Made by a program: the position numbers and the translations under genes. From contig CASFJS010000010.1 in the NCBI GenBank assembly GCA_949295085.1, forward strand, positions 1 to 46,032: DNA of 46,032 nucleotides, given 5' to 3'. Shown here in pieces: positions 35,555-44,008 of this stretch; the stretch's first letter is position 1, and every line of letters begins with the position of its first letter. The notes below the pieces were generated by a model. That model worked only from the letters and a program-made list of their open reading frames with translations, was not told where the DNA came from and ran no database searches. The DNA comes from an uncultured Pseudomonadota bacterium (GTDB lineage Bacteria > Pseudomonadota > Alphaproteobacteria > RF32 > CAG-239).

Positions 35555-36956
35555 ACGGCCGGCATATTTGAAAAGCAAGAGCGGGTCTTATTGGCTGGTA
35601 TCGGCACTTTTGGCAGTGTTGGTCTGGCTGATATATGGCTACGGCAATGATTTTCCGCTGCAGTCCCTGGTTGAGCATTCGATATTGAAAGAGCGTCATT
35701 TTCAAGGGCAGACAGAAGAACTTTTTGTTCCGGAAGCAGGGCTTAAGACTTATTATATGTACGAGGATTCCAGTCCGTTGGTGGCCATGAGCTTTTTGTT
35801 TGATAAAAGCGGTACGGCCTATGATCCCGAAGCCGAACAAGGAACGGCCGTGTTGACGGCAATGACGCTTAAAGACGGTGCCGGAAAATTTGAGGCCGAA
35901 GAATTGCGGGAAGAAATGGCCGTCCGCGGTATTCAAATCGGGTTTGGAGCGGATAAAGATATGTTCAGCGGTTATATGATAACGCCTAAGGAGTTTTTGC
36001 CGCAAGCAACAGAATATTTGAGGCTTATTCTGACACAGCCGCGTTTTGAAAGAATATATTTTGATAACGCCAAGGAGCGGGTTCTTAAAACGCTGGCGAC
36101 GGAAAAAGAGGATCCTGATAAGGAATTGTCTTTGGCGTTTAATCGCCGGATTTACGGGAATCATCCCTACGGGCGTAATCCGCTCGGCACGGCTACGACG
36201 ATTGAAAATATAAAGAGGTCTGATTTGCAGGCTTTTGTGCGGAAAAAACTGGGGCGTGATAATTTATATATCGGTATTGCCGGCGATTTAACCAAGGAAG
36301 AAGCCGTTGTCATGGTCAAAGATATTTTTAAGGATTTGCGGGAGGAAAGCGAATCTGTCATTTTGCCGGAACCGCATATTGACTGGCAGCAACCGGTTTT
36401 GCATATTTCTCGTAACGGCGGACAAAATATTGCCGCGTTTGCAGCTCAGGGTACCTGCCGGAAATGTGCCGATTTTTATCCGTTGTATATTGCCAATTAC
36501 CTGTTCGGCGGTGCCGGTCTTAATTCACGGCTTAATCAAAGAATACGCGAAAAAGAGGGTTTGACTTACGGGGGATATTCCGGATTGGTGATTAATGATT
36601 TGTCTGATTTGTTGACGGCGGGTTTTTCGGCAACGGCGAAAAAATTTGGTCGGGCCGAAACCTTGTTTGAAAAAGAATGGAAAAAAGTCGGACAAAGGGG
36701 TTTTTCATCGGAGGAGTTGGCGTCAGCCCAAAATTATTTGACGGCATCGTATAATCTGCGTTTTGCCTCGGTGGCCGGCATTGCCGAAATGTTAGCGTAT
36801 ATGCAAAAATATGATTTGGGTTTGGATTTTTTACGGAAACGTAACAGCTATGTCAAGGCCGTGACTTTGGAACAATTGAATGCCGCTGCAAAAAAGTATT
36901 TTAATGAAAGTTTGTTGCAGGCAGAGATCGGGAATTTTGGAGGAGAGAAAAACTGA
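35547..36956 (+). CDS. M16 peptidase-like protein, non-catalytic partner
   Basis: A 469-aa M16-fold protein with an N-terminal TM anchor (SYWLVSALLAVLVWLIYGYG, residues ~14-33). Where the zinc motif should be (EQGTAVLTAMTLKDG) there is no HxxEH, so it is non-catalytic. The R/Y substrate-binding region FGGAGLNSRLNQRIREKEGL is conserved. Paired active and inactive M16 subunits form a heterodimer in mitochondrial processing peptidase and bacterial homologues, and the same is likely here. GGAGG precedes ATG 35547, which overlaps the upstream stop. Its stop overlaps the pgi start (TGATG). Confidence 0.9.
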   Translation: MSRRPAYLKSKSGSYWLVSALLAVLVWLIYGYGNDFPLQSLVEHSILKERHFQGQTEELFVPEAGLKTYYMYEDSSPLVAMSFLFDKSGTAYDPEAEQGTAVLTAMTLKDGAGKFEAEELREEMAVRGIQIGFGADKDMFSGYMITPKEFLPQATEYLRLILTQPRFERIYFDNAKERVLKTLATEKEDPDKELSLAFNRRIYGNHPYGRNPLGTATTIENIKRSDLQAFVRKKLGRDNLYIGIAGDLTKEEAVVMVKDIFKDLREESESVILPEPHIDWQQPVLHISRNGGQNIAAFAAQGTCRKCADFYPLYIANYLFGGAGLNSRLNQRIREKEGLTYGGYSGLVINDLSDLLTAGFSATAKKFGRAETLFEKEWKKVGQRGFSSEELASAQNYLTASYNLRFASVAGIAEMLAYMQKYDLGLDFLRKRNSYVKAVTLEQLNAAAKKYFNESLLQAEIGNFGGEKN

Positions 36957-38608
36957 TGTTTGGATTAAAAAAAGAAATTAATAAAGGCAGGAGTTGGAAA
37001 AGGCTGGAAAAGCAGGCTAAAAGAATGCGCAAAATTGAGATGCGCGATATGTTTGACAAGGATCTGAAACGAGCCGAAAAATATAGTATCAAGTTTGATA
37101 ATATGCTGCTTGATTTTTCAAAAAACCTGATTGATGACAAGAGTTTTTCCGCCTTATTAAAATTGGCCAAGGATGCCAAAGTTGCCGAGAGAATTGAACA
37201 AATGTTTGCCGGTAACAAGATAAATACGACCGAAAACCGGGCGGTTTTGCATGTGGCTTTGCGCAACAAGGATAATCACCCGATTTATGTTGATGGCAAA
37301 GATGTTATGCCGGAGATTAACCGTGTTTTGGCTAAAATTAAAAATTTTTCCGAGGCCGTGCGCCTGGGTAAATTTGTCGGACATAGCGGGAAAAAACTGA
37401 CCCATATTGTTAATATCGGTATCGGCGGTTCCGATTTGGGACCGAAGATGGCTTCCGAAGCCCTCAAAAAATATTGGGCTAAAGACATTCAATGCTACTT
37501 TATGTCTAATATTGACGGTACGGCCTGTGTTGAAATTTTGAACAAGCTTGATCCGGAAACGACGTTGTTTATTGTTTGTTCCAAAACATTTACAACGATT
37601 GAAACGCTAACCAATGCCAAGACTTGTCGTCGGTGGTTGGTTGATGCTTTGGGCGAGCCGGCGGTTGCCAAACATTTTGTTGCGGTTTCCACCAATGTTG
37701 AAGAAGTTGCAAAGTTTGGTATTGATACGGAAAACATGTTTGAATTTTGGGATTTTGTCGGCGGACGTTATTCGATGTGGTCGGCTATCGGGTTGGTTAT
37801 TGCGATTGCCATCGGGTATGAAAATTTTGAAAAAATGCTAAGCGGAGCCTACGCCGTTGATAAACATTTCAAAACTGCCGAACCGGCAAAAAATATTCCG
37901 CTGGTTCTGGCGCTTTTGAGTATATGGTACAATAACTTTTTCGGAATTCGCAGTCATGCGGTGATTCCGTATGATCAATATTTGTGCTATTTGCCGGCAT
38001 ATTTGCAGCAATTGGTGATGGAAAGCAACGGCAAATTGGTCGGCAGGGACAATAAGTTTGTAAGGTACCAAACGGCGCCGGTCATCTTCGGCGGCGCCGG
38101 TACCGACGTGCAGCATTCGTTTTTTCAGATGATTCATCAGGGGACATCCATGGTGCCGTGCGATTTTATTGTACCGGCTATTTCGCACAATGAAATCGGC
38201 GAACATCATGAAATTCTGCTGGCGAATGTTTTGGCGCAAAGCGAAGCCCTGATGAAAGGAAAAACGATGTCCGAAGCGGCCGCGGAACTTAAGGCAGCCG
38301 GAAAATCCAAAGAAGAAATCACGCGTTTGAAAAAATACAAAAGTTTTAAGGGAAACAGGCCCTCTAATATAATGGTTTTCAAGAAGATAGATCCGTATAC
38401 GCTGGGGATGTTGGTGGCTGTTTATGAGCATAAGACTTTTGTCGAGGGGGTTATTTGGAATATTAACTCGTTTGATCAGATGGGCGTTGAACTCGGTAAG
38501 CAAATGGCTTTGAAAATATTACCGGAGCTGCAAGGAAGCCGGGATGGATCCAAGCATGATTCTTCGACCAAGGCCTTGATTTCATACATCAGAAGGCTGA
38601 GAAGATAA
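36956..38608 (+). CDS. pgi: Glucose-6-phosphate isomerase
   Basis: A 550-aa enzyme interconverting glucose 6-phosphate and fructose 6-phosphate. GIGGSDLGPKM (near residue 160), the PGI signature segment GGRYSMWSAIGL (near 270), the catalytic Glu-His region and the C-terminal NSFDQMGVELGKQMA are present. It is coupled by overlapping codons to the M16 gene before it and mutL after it (TAATG). Together with pfkA and tpiA in this window it supports an upper glycolytic pathway. Confidence 0.97.
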   Translation: MFGLKKEINKGRSWKRLEKQAKRMRKIEMRDMFDKDLKRAEKYSIKFDNMLLDFSKNLIDDKSFSALLKLAKDAKVAERIEQMFAGNKINTTENRAVLHVALRNKDNHPIYVDGKDVMPEINRVLAKIKNFSEAVRLGKFVGHSGKKLTHIVNIGIGGSDLGPKMASEALKKYWAKDIQCYFMSNIDGTACVEILNKLDPETTLFIVCSKTFTTIETLTNAKTCRRWLVDALGEPAVAKHFVAVSTNVEEVAKFGIDTENMFEFWDFVGGRYSMWSAIGLVIAIAIGYENFEKMLSGAYAVDKHFKTAEPAKNIPLVLALLSIWYNNFFGIRSHAVIPYDQYLCYLPAYLQQLVMESNGKLVGRDNKFVRYQTAPVIFGGAGTDVQHSFFQMIHQGTSMVPCDFIVPAISHNEIGEHHEILLANVLAQSEALMKGKTMSEAAAELKAAGKSKEEITRLKKYKSFKGNRPSNIMVFKKIDPYTLGMLVAVYEHKTFVEGVIWNINSFDQMGVELGKQMALKILPELQGSRDGSKHDSSTKALISYIRRLRR

Positions 38609-40410
38609 TGACAATCCGCGTTCTGCCGTCAAACCTTGTTAATCAGATTGCTGCCGGCGAAGTGGTCGAAAGGCCGGCTTCGGTGGTTAAAGAGCTGGTT
38701 GAGAATGCGCTGGATGCCGGGGCCACGGCGGTTGAGGTCTCTTTAAATGAGGGCGGCAAAACGCAAATCAGCGTAACGGACAACGGCAGCGGAATGTCGG
38801 CAGAAGAACTCGAGCTGGCGGTGGAAAGGCACGCGACCTCCAAGTTGCCGGATGATAATTTGTTTAATATTTGCTATTTCGGTTTTCGCGGCGAAGCTTT
38901 GCCGTCTATCGGTTCGGTATCGCGGATGACGATAACAAGCCGACGGGTAAACGATGATAACGGCTGGAAAATTGAAGTCGACGGCGGAAAAAAATCCGAG
39001 GTTGTTCCGGCGGCCTATGCCAAAGGTACAAGGATTGAGGTCAGGGATTTGTTTTATGCGGCGCCGGCACGATTGAAATTCTTGAAAACCGCAGCGTCCG
39101 AGGCGGCGCATTGCAGTGAGGTGTTGCAACGAATTGCGCTGGCTCATCCGGAGGCGGGTTTTGCGCTTTATGTCGACGGGCGCAAAAGGTTTGCTTATCC
39201 GGCGGCTCAGGGCGACTTGTTTGAAGCCCGGATCGAGCGTCTCGGCGCGGTAATGGGGCGCGAATTTCACGACAACGCAATATTAATTGATACGGCAAGG
39301 GAAAATTTGCGTATCAGCGGCTATGTTTCGCTGCCGACACTCAACAAGGCAAATTCACTATCGCAATTTTTGTTTGTCAACAATCGTCCGGTCAGAGATA
39401 AATTGTTGCTCGGTGCCATTCGCGGGGCGTATCAGGATGTTTTGGCTGCCGGACGGTATCCGATGTGTGCGTTGTTTTTTGATTTGCCGCCGGAAGATGT
39501 TGATGTCAACGTGCATCCGGCTAAGGCAGAAGTGCGGTTTTATGATAATAACCTGGTACGCGGATTGTTGGTATCCTCCATTCGCAATGCTTTGGCACGG
39601 GCATCGGGCAAAACATCAAATACATTGGATTTGAGCCGGATTGCCGTGGCGGAACCGGTGGCAGAAGTCGAAACTTTGAATGAACCGGCATTTGCGCCGG
39701 CGCCGATTAAACTCGGACATTATCAGAGCGTTAATTTCGGCGGTGGCCGGCGGCAGGCCGATTTGCCGGATTTGGAACGCAAATTCTCCGTCAGGGTTGA
39801 GCCGGAACCAACACCGGAAGCCGTTGATGAAGCCGGGCCGCTCGGGCTGGCGCGGGCGCAGTTTAATGATACATACATTATTTCGCAGACACCGGACAGT
39901 CTGATTATCGTTGATCAGCATGCGGCGCATGAGCGGATTGTGATGGAAAAGCTCAAAGAGGGGTTGAGCGAACATCGGCCGGCCTCGCAAATGTTGTTGA
40001 TTCCGGAAATCGTCGAATTGCCGGCGGCGGAAAAAACAAGAATTTTGGAAGCAGCCGAAGATTTGGCCAAATTGGGACTGGATATAGAAGAATTCGGGCC
40101 GTCGGCGGTGATTGTACGCGAGATTCCGGCGCTTTTGGGAGAGACGGATGTCTCCGGTCTTATTAATGATTTGGCCGAACAACTGGCCGAATGGGGCAGC
40201 GGTTTTGAACTGAGGGAAAAGCTGCATCTGGTTTGCGCGACAATGGCTTGCCACGGATCGGTACGTGCCGGACGCCGGTTGAATATTGACGAGATGAATC
40301 GTCTGTTGCGCGATATGGAGCGGACACCGCATTCGGGGCAGTGCAACCACGGAAGGCCGACTTATGTTGAACTGAAGCTGAAAGATATTGCCAAATTGTT
40401 TGACAGATAG
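38608..40410 (+). CDS. mutL: DNA mismatch repair protein MutL
   Basis: A 600-aa GHKL ATPase that links MutS mismatch recognition to strand removal. ATP-site motifs: ELVENALDAGA (near residue 34), DNGSGM (near 60), ATSKLP and GFRGEALPSI (near 92). The C-terminal dimerisation domain (~420-600) follows a linker and ends with ACHGSVRAGRRLN and CNHGRPTY. The N-terminal IAAGEVVERPASVVKEL is the family signature. The endonuclease motif DQHAAHERI is present in the DQHA(X)2E form, so it probably has nicking activity, as in bacteria without MutH. Confidence 0.96.
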   Translation: MTIRVLPSNLVNQIAAGEVVERPASVVKELVENALDAGATAVEVSLNEGGKTQISVTDNGSGMSAEELELAVERHATSKLPDDNLFNICYFGFRGEALPSIGSVSRMTITSRRVNDDNGWKIEVDGGKKSEVVPAAYAKGTRIEVRDLFYAAPARLKFLKTAASEAAHCSEVLQRIALAHPEAGFALYVDGRKRFAYPAAQGDLFEARIERLGAVMGREFHDNAILIDTARENLRISGYVSLPTLNKANSLSQFLFVNNRPVRDKLLLGAIRGAYQDVLAAGRYPMCALFFDLPPEDVDVNVHPAKAEVRFYDNNLVRGLLVSSIRNALARASGKTSNTLDLSRIAVAEPVAEVETLNEPAFAPAPIKLGHYQSVNFGGGRRQADLPDLERKFSVRVEPEPTPEAVDEAGPLGLARAQFNDTYIISQTPDSLIIVDQHAAHERIVMEKLKEGLSEHRPASQMLLIPEIVELPAAEKTRILEAAEDLAKLGLDIEEFGPSAVIVREIPALLGETDVSGLINDLAEQLAEWGSGFELREKLHLVCATMACHGSVRAGRRLNIDEMNRLLRDMERTPHSGQCNHGRPTYVELKLKDIAKLFDR

Positions 40411-40421
40411 GATTGACGAAT

Positions 40422-41201
40422 ATGATTAATGATGTGTTTTTGCAAGGTTTTTTGGCGGCGCTGATGGCCGGAGCGGTAACCGGTTGCGGCGGATTGTGTA
40501 TCTTCTTTAAAAAGCGCTACTTGAAAGCGGAAATCAACCAGTTTTTGAATCTGGCGGCCGGTGTGATGTTGGCCGCGTCGTTTTTCTCGCTGTTGGTGCC
40601 GTCAATGGAGGATATCATCGGGCAGGGCGGCGATATTTATGAAGAGGCTTTTTCTTATGTGGCGGCGGTGTTTGCCGGCGTTTTGCTGGTCTGGATTTTA
40701 AATTTGGTTTTGCCGCATGAACACAATGCCATGGGACATCACGGGCCGCATTTTGATTTGCGCAAGGCCTGGTTGTTTATTATTGCGATTACGCTGCACA
40801 AGCTGCCGGAAGGATTGGCCGTCGGGGTGGCGTATGGTGCCGAAAGTCTGGTTAATCCGCTGTCGCTGGTAATCGGGATTGCCGCACATAATATTCCGGA
40901 AGGGTTAACGATTGCCATTTCGCTGGTCGGGGCCGGATATACAAGGCTCAAGGCTGCCGGCACGGCGTTTTTAATCGGTCTGGTACAGCCGTTGGGAGCT
41001 TTGCTGGGGTTGGTGTTAATGAATATCAGCTTTAATATCGTGCCGTATGGCATGGCATTGGCCGGCGGAACGCTGTTGTTTGTGGTTGTCAATGAAATCT
41101 TGCCGGAAACTTATGGTTCAAAAGAGACCGATAAATCAGCGGCGGCAGTGTTTTTGGGCTTTATTTTGATGACATATCTGACAATGGTTTTTCATGAATA
41201 A
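40422..41201 (+). CDS. ZIP-family metal transporter
   Basis: A 259-aa inner-membrane zinc/iron uptake protein with eight TM helices. Metal-site motifs lie in TM4 (ITLHKLPEGLAVG) and TM5 (IAAHNIPEGLTIA), and the His-rich loop HEHNAMGHHGPH is between TM3 and TM4. The start is ATG 40422 with AGGA at ~8 nt; TTG 40413 is an alternative that adds three residues. It follows mutL by 11 nt and ends the run of coupled genes. ZupT-like specificity (Zn, Fe, Mn) is likely but not provable here. Confidence 0.92.
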   Translation: MINDVFLQGFLAALMAGAVTGCGGLCIFFKKRYLKAEINQFLNLAAGVMLAASFFSLLVPSMEDIIGQGGDIYEEAFSYVAAVFAGVLLVWILNLVLPHEHNAMGHHGPHFDLRKAWLFIIAITLHKLPEGLAVGVAYGAESLVNPLSLVIGIAAHNIPEGLTIAISLVGAGYTRLKAAGTAFLIGLVQPLGALLGLVLMNISFNIVPYGMALAGGTLLFVVVNEILPETYGSKETDKSAAAVFLGFILMTYLTMVFHE

Positions 41202-41216
41202 AAGCGAAAAAAATTG

Positions 41217-41245
41217 TTGACGCCGTCGGAAAGTTACGTTAAATA
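41217..41245 (+). promoter_or_regulatory. Promoter of tRNA-Ser
   Basis: TTGACG (41217-41222), 17-bp spacer and TAAATA (41240-41245), 15 bp before the tRNA 5' end. Confidence 0.65.
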
Positions 41246-41260
41246 TATGCCCTGAACCAC

Positions 41261-41349
41261 GGAGAGTTGGCAGAGTGGTAATGCAGCGGATTGCTAATCC
41301 GTCACCGTGTTAAAGCGGTGCACAGGTTCGAGTCCTGTACTCTCCGCCA
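41261..41349 (+). tRNA. tRNA-Ser (GCT), integration site
   Basis: An 89-nt type II tRNA with encoded CCA. The acceptor GGAGAGT pairs with ACTCTCC, the anticodon loop TTGCTAA gives GCT, and the long variable arm (CACCGTGTTAAAGCGGTG) is characteristic. Its last 17 bases plus two downstream bases are repeated at 45882-45900, and the DNA between is AT-rich and foreign in character. The tRNA stays intact because the element restores the 3' end. Its original terminator now lies beyond the element at 45903. Confidence 0.96.
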
Positions 41350-41351
41350 CT
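41333..41351 (+). repeat. Left attachment-site repeat (19 bp)
   Basis: TCCTGTACTCTCCGCCACT covers the tRNA-Ser 3' arm, CCA end and two bases beyond. The identical copy is at 45882-45900 in the same orientation. Confidence 0.88.
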
Positions 41352-41356
41352 ATATT

Positions 41357-41372
41357 TATAAACATCTGTTTT
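41357..41372 (+). repeat. Left subterminal inverted repeat
   Basis: TATAAACATCTGTTTT, whose exact reverse complement is at 45849-45864, 17 bp inside the opposite end. Short flanking similarity (CACTATA before it and an ATAAAATA..GCAC block after it) extends the match. It may be a recombinase arm site. Confidence 0.6.
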
Positions 41373-41469
41373 GTCACAATAAAATAGCACAAAATTTTGT
41401 TAAATAATAATGGTGCTATGAGGTGGTACAGCAGATGTCTTTTTTATATCCACGTTTAAAGGCAGTATT

Positions 41470-41847
41470 TTGAAATCTGTTGATGCGAGTATTGAATTGC
41501 GTAGCAAAAAAGACCTTATCGAAAACTTTATTAATTCGCTAACACCAGATAGTAATGTTGATTCTGACTGGAAAAAGTATATTAATGCGCAGAAAATAGC
41601 AGAATTGAATAAAATCATTGAAGAAGAAAATCTAAACAAAGAAGAAACATATAAATATGTTAATAATGCGTTTAAAAATGGTTATGTTCAGGAAAATGGT
41701 ACACAGCTAGACAAAGTCTTGCCACCATTACCAGTTATTGACCCACAAAAAAGGCGCCAGAAGAAAAAAGATAATGTTATCCAGAAAATCATCGCATTTT
41801 TTAACAGATTCCGTGATATTTCAAATGGAGGAATATTAAATGGATGA
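41470..41847 (+). pseudogene. hsdR: 3' remnant of type I restriction subunit HsdR
   Basis: A 125-residue frame that matches only the C-terminal helical region of HsdR, the motor/nuclease subunit of type I restriction enzymes: SVDASIELRSKKDLIENFI, SNVDSDWKKYI, IIEEENLNKEETYKYVNNAF and KVLPPLP..RR..KKKDNVIQKI are all characteristic of that end. The whole nuclease and helicase part (~900 residues) is missing. The frame is open upstream only to 41422, and HsdR-like sequence fades near 41455, about 100 bp inside the island edge. No hsdM or hsdS is present. The fragment is inactive as a nuclease. Confidence 0.8.
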
Positions 41848-41935
41848 ATATTCAGAGATAGAAAAGGCTTGTGAAGATTTGTTTTCTATATTTGTGCGTT
41901 TTAAGGATTTTCTAACATTCACCAAAGTTTTATAA
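41840..41935 (+). pseudogene. Short truncated ORF overlapping hsdR stop
   Basis: ATG 41840 overlaps the hsdR stop (ATGGATGA) and has GGAGGA upstream, a layout typical of a translationally coupled next gene. It encodes only 31 residues (MDEYSEIEKACEDLFSIF...) and ends at a TAA inside the 90-bp repeat copy A. It is probably the 5' stump of a gene once following hsdR, cut by the repeat-bounded segment. I do not recognise the family. Confidence 0.45.
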
Positions 41936-41999
41936 AGGCTAATAATTCCAGCCTTTTGCAAACTTTGGACAATGTTTGCCAATCCTTGAGACAACAATG
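41910..41999 (+). repeat. 90-bp direct repeat, copy A
   Basis: Aligns without gaps to 44975-45064, same orientation, 78 of 90 positions identical. Bases 41915-41975 form an imperfect 26-bp inverted repeat (21/26 paired) around a 9-nt centre; its core AAAGGCT...AGCCTTTT resembles a terminator stem. It may be a recombination site or the end of a nested element. Confidence 0.8.
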
Positions 42000-42017
42000 G
42001 ATGTTTAGGTTAAAAGT

Positions 42018-42593
42018 TTATTTATCAAAATTTTTCTTGTAACGATAGTAAGTAGGCTTTGTAATGCCATATTTTTTGATAAGTGTACAAACACGAACTT
42101 TGTTGGCAATATCTTGTTTTAACTGCTCCATTTGTGATAATGACAACTTTTTGCAGCGTTTTTTAGAATAAACACCTTTTTGCTTGGCAATAGCGATGCC
42201 TTCTTTTTGACGCATTCTAATCATATTTCTTTCAAATTCAGCAATAGAGCCGATGATTTGAAGTGTTAATTGATTGAATGGGTTATCGCTATCATCTGTA
42301 AAACGTAGTTGTTCTTTAATAAAATATATTTCAGCATGACGTTCTTCTGTAATGATTTTGACGATTTGTAAAAGGTCATTAATATTGCGGGCAAGCCTAT
42401 CAATGCTGTGGACTTCAACCACATCATCAGTCCTAATCCATTTTAGCATCTCTTGCAGTTTAGGGCGATGGGTTGAACCACCTGATGCATAATCAATGAA
42501 AACATCGTCATATTTATCTTTTTCGCAGATTTGACGGTCAATATGTTGACTGCCATCGTTTGAACTAACTCTTGCATATAAAAATTTCATCAT
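42018..42593 (-). CDS. Serine recombinase (resolvase/invertase family)
   Basis: A 191-aa small serine recombinase. The catalytic Ser is in FLYARVSSNDGSQ (residues ~4-16), conserved Arg residues are in SIDRLARNINDLL (near 60) and the E-helix region is EFERNMIRMRQKEGIAIAKQ (near 115). The C-terminal Hin-like helix-turn-helix is LSLSQMEQLKQDIANKVRVC followed by GITKPTYYRYKK. Enzymes of this size act as resolvases or invertases at paired ~28-bp-dyad sites. It lies just inside repeat copy A. AAGGA precedes the start by ~6 nt; the next codon is also ATG, so the start may be three bases later. Confidence 0.92.
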   Translation of the reverse strand: MMKFLYARVSSNDGSQHIDRQICEKDKYDDVFIDYASGGSTHRPKLQEMLKWIRTDDVVEVHSIDRLARNINDLLQIVKIITEERHAEIYFIKEQLRFTDDSDNPFNQLTLQIIGSIAEFERNMIRMRQKEGIAIAKQKGVYSKKRCKKLSLSQMEQLKQDIANKVRVCTLIKKYGITKPTYYRYKKNFDK

Positions 42594-42840
42594 AAAGTTC
42601 CTTAAAAGGTAATATTAATGTCTTAGTATATGCATTACTTTTATAAAATCAACATAAATATTACCTTAATATTACTTTTTATGATGTTATTTGAAAGGTT
42701 ACATTAGGGTATGCTTTAATGTTACTATGGAAATATCGTTTTATTTATTAGTAACGATTAATAAGTTTTTCTGAACGATTCACCATATTTTAAATAGATT
42801 CCATTATTATAAATTAAAATAGAATTTTAGGAGGCGATTG
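42594..42840. promoter_or_regulatory. AT-rich divergent intergenic region with inverted repeat
   Basis: This region separates the divergent recombinase and RhuM genes. A perfect 11-bp inverted repeat, AAGGTAATATT (42606-42616) and AATATTACCTT (42657-42667), lies next to the recombinase start, with a further AATATTAC just after it. This could be an operator or recombinase-binding site. No small gene is evident. No confident promoter hexamers could be chosen because of the AT content. Confidence 0.4.
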
Positions 42841-43842
42841 ATGGCTGATGAGCAGGGTGAAATCATTATTTATCAGACTAATGATGGTAAAAATAAGATT
42901 GATGTAAAATTGGAGGGAGAAACCGTCTGGCTGACACAAGCCCAGTTAGTTGAACTTTATCAGTCAAGCAAATCAAATGTTAGCGAGCATATTAAGCATA
43001 TTTATGGGGAAGGTGAGTTAGAAAAAAGTTCAACTGTTCGGAATTTCCGAACAGTTCAAAAGGAAGGAAATAGAGAAGTTTCCCGAGATATTGAGTACTA
43101 TAATCTAGATATGATTATTTCGTTGGGTTATCGTATTAAATCATCTATTGCTACACAGTTTCGTATTTGGGCAACCGAACGTTTAAAAGAATACATTATT
43201 AAAGGCTTTACGTTGGATGATGAACGATTAAAGCAGAACAGCGGCGGCAATTATTGGAAAGAGTTGCTTGACCGCATTAGAGATATTCGGTCTTCTGAAA
43301 AAGTTTTATACCGTCAGGTTTTAGATTTATATGCCACCAGCAGGGATTATGATGCCAAAGCTCCAGAAACTATCGAATTTTTCAAAGTTGTTCAAAATAA
43401 ACTGCATTATGCTGCCCATGGGCATACTGCCTCGGAAATTATTTATGAGCGGGTTGATGCTGATAAGCCCTTTATGGGACTAACAACATTTTCAGGAGAT
43501 TTGCCAACAAAATCAGAAGCTCGAATTGCCAAAAACTATTTAACTCCAGAAGAACTTAAAGTGTTAAATAATTTGGTGTCAGGATATTTTGATTTTGCTG
43601 AAATCTATGCTGCTCGCCACGAACATCTTTATATGAAAGATTATTTGAAGCAATTAGATAAAATCTTGTCTGCTTCAGGGGAAAAGGTTTTGCAAAATGC
43701 TGGAAAAATTAAACATAGTGATGCCATGAAGAAAGTTGATGCAGAATATAGAAAATATCAGCAAAAAACGATTACGCCTGTTGAGGCGGCTTATTTAGAA
43801 AGTCTGAAAACGATAGAAAAAGACTTATCAAAGAAGAAATAG
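42841..43842 (+). CDS. RhuM-family protein
   Basis: A 333-aa protein of the virulence RhuM family (COG3943). The N-terminal half has the family motifs VWLTQAQLVELYQSSKSNVS (~26-45), EYYNLDMIISLGYRIKS and ATQFRIWATERLKEYI. The C-terminal half (KLHYAAHGHTASEIIYERVD and beyond) resembles the conserved region shared with Fic/DOC-associated proteins. RhuM genes often lie within type I restriction loci and pathogenicity islands; the hsdR remnant here fits that. The molecular function is not established. AGGAGG lies 6 nt before ATG 42841. Confidence 0.88.
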   Translation: MADEQGEIIIYQTNDGKNKIDVKLEGETVWLTQAQLVELYQSSKSNVSEHIKHIYGEGELEKSSTVRNFRTVQKEGNREVSRDIEYYNLDMIISLGYRIKSSIATQFRIWATERLKEYIIKGFTLDDERLKQNSGGNYWKELLDRIRDIRSSEKVLYRQVLDLYATSRDYDAKAPETIEFFKVVQNKLHYAAHGHTASEIIYERVDADKPFMGLTTFSGDLPTKSEARIAKNYLTPEELKVLNNLVSGYFDFAEIYAARHEHLYMKDYLKQLDKILSASGEKVLQNAGKIKHSDAMKKVDAEYRKYQQKTITPVEAAYLESLKTIEKDLSKKK

Positions 43843-44008
43843 TTGTATTTACATAGGATATTTTGCGAATATAGAGACACTTAATGAAAAATACTGAAAA
43901 AGGAAGAGGTCTGTTTTTTTTAACGATAAAGGATGACAGCAAAAAACGCCAAATTCCTATTTCAATTTTAGCCTTAAATTTAAGATAAGTTTATAGTATG
44001 AGGAAATA

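Noticed and set aside
34229..36956. M16 pair as a duplicated or broken single gene
   Set aside because: The two halves differ throughout, each is full length, and active/inactive M16 pairs are a known arrangement.
43884..43988. 34-codon frame between the RhuM and DUF5677-like genes
   Set aside because: No ribosome-binding site and no recognisable content; expected by chance in AT-rich DNA.
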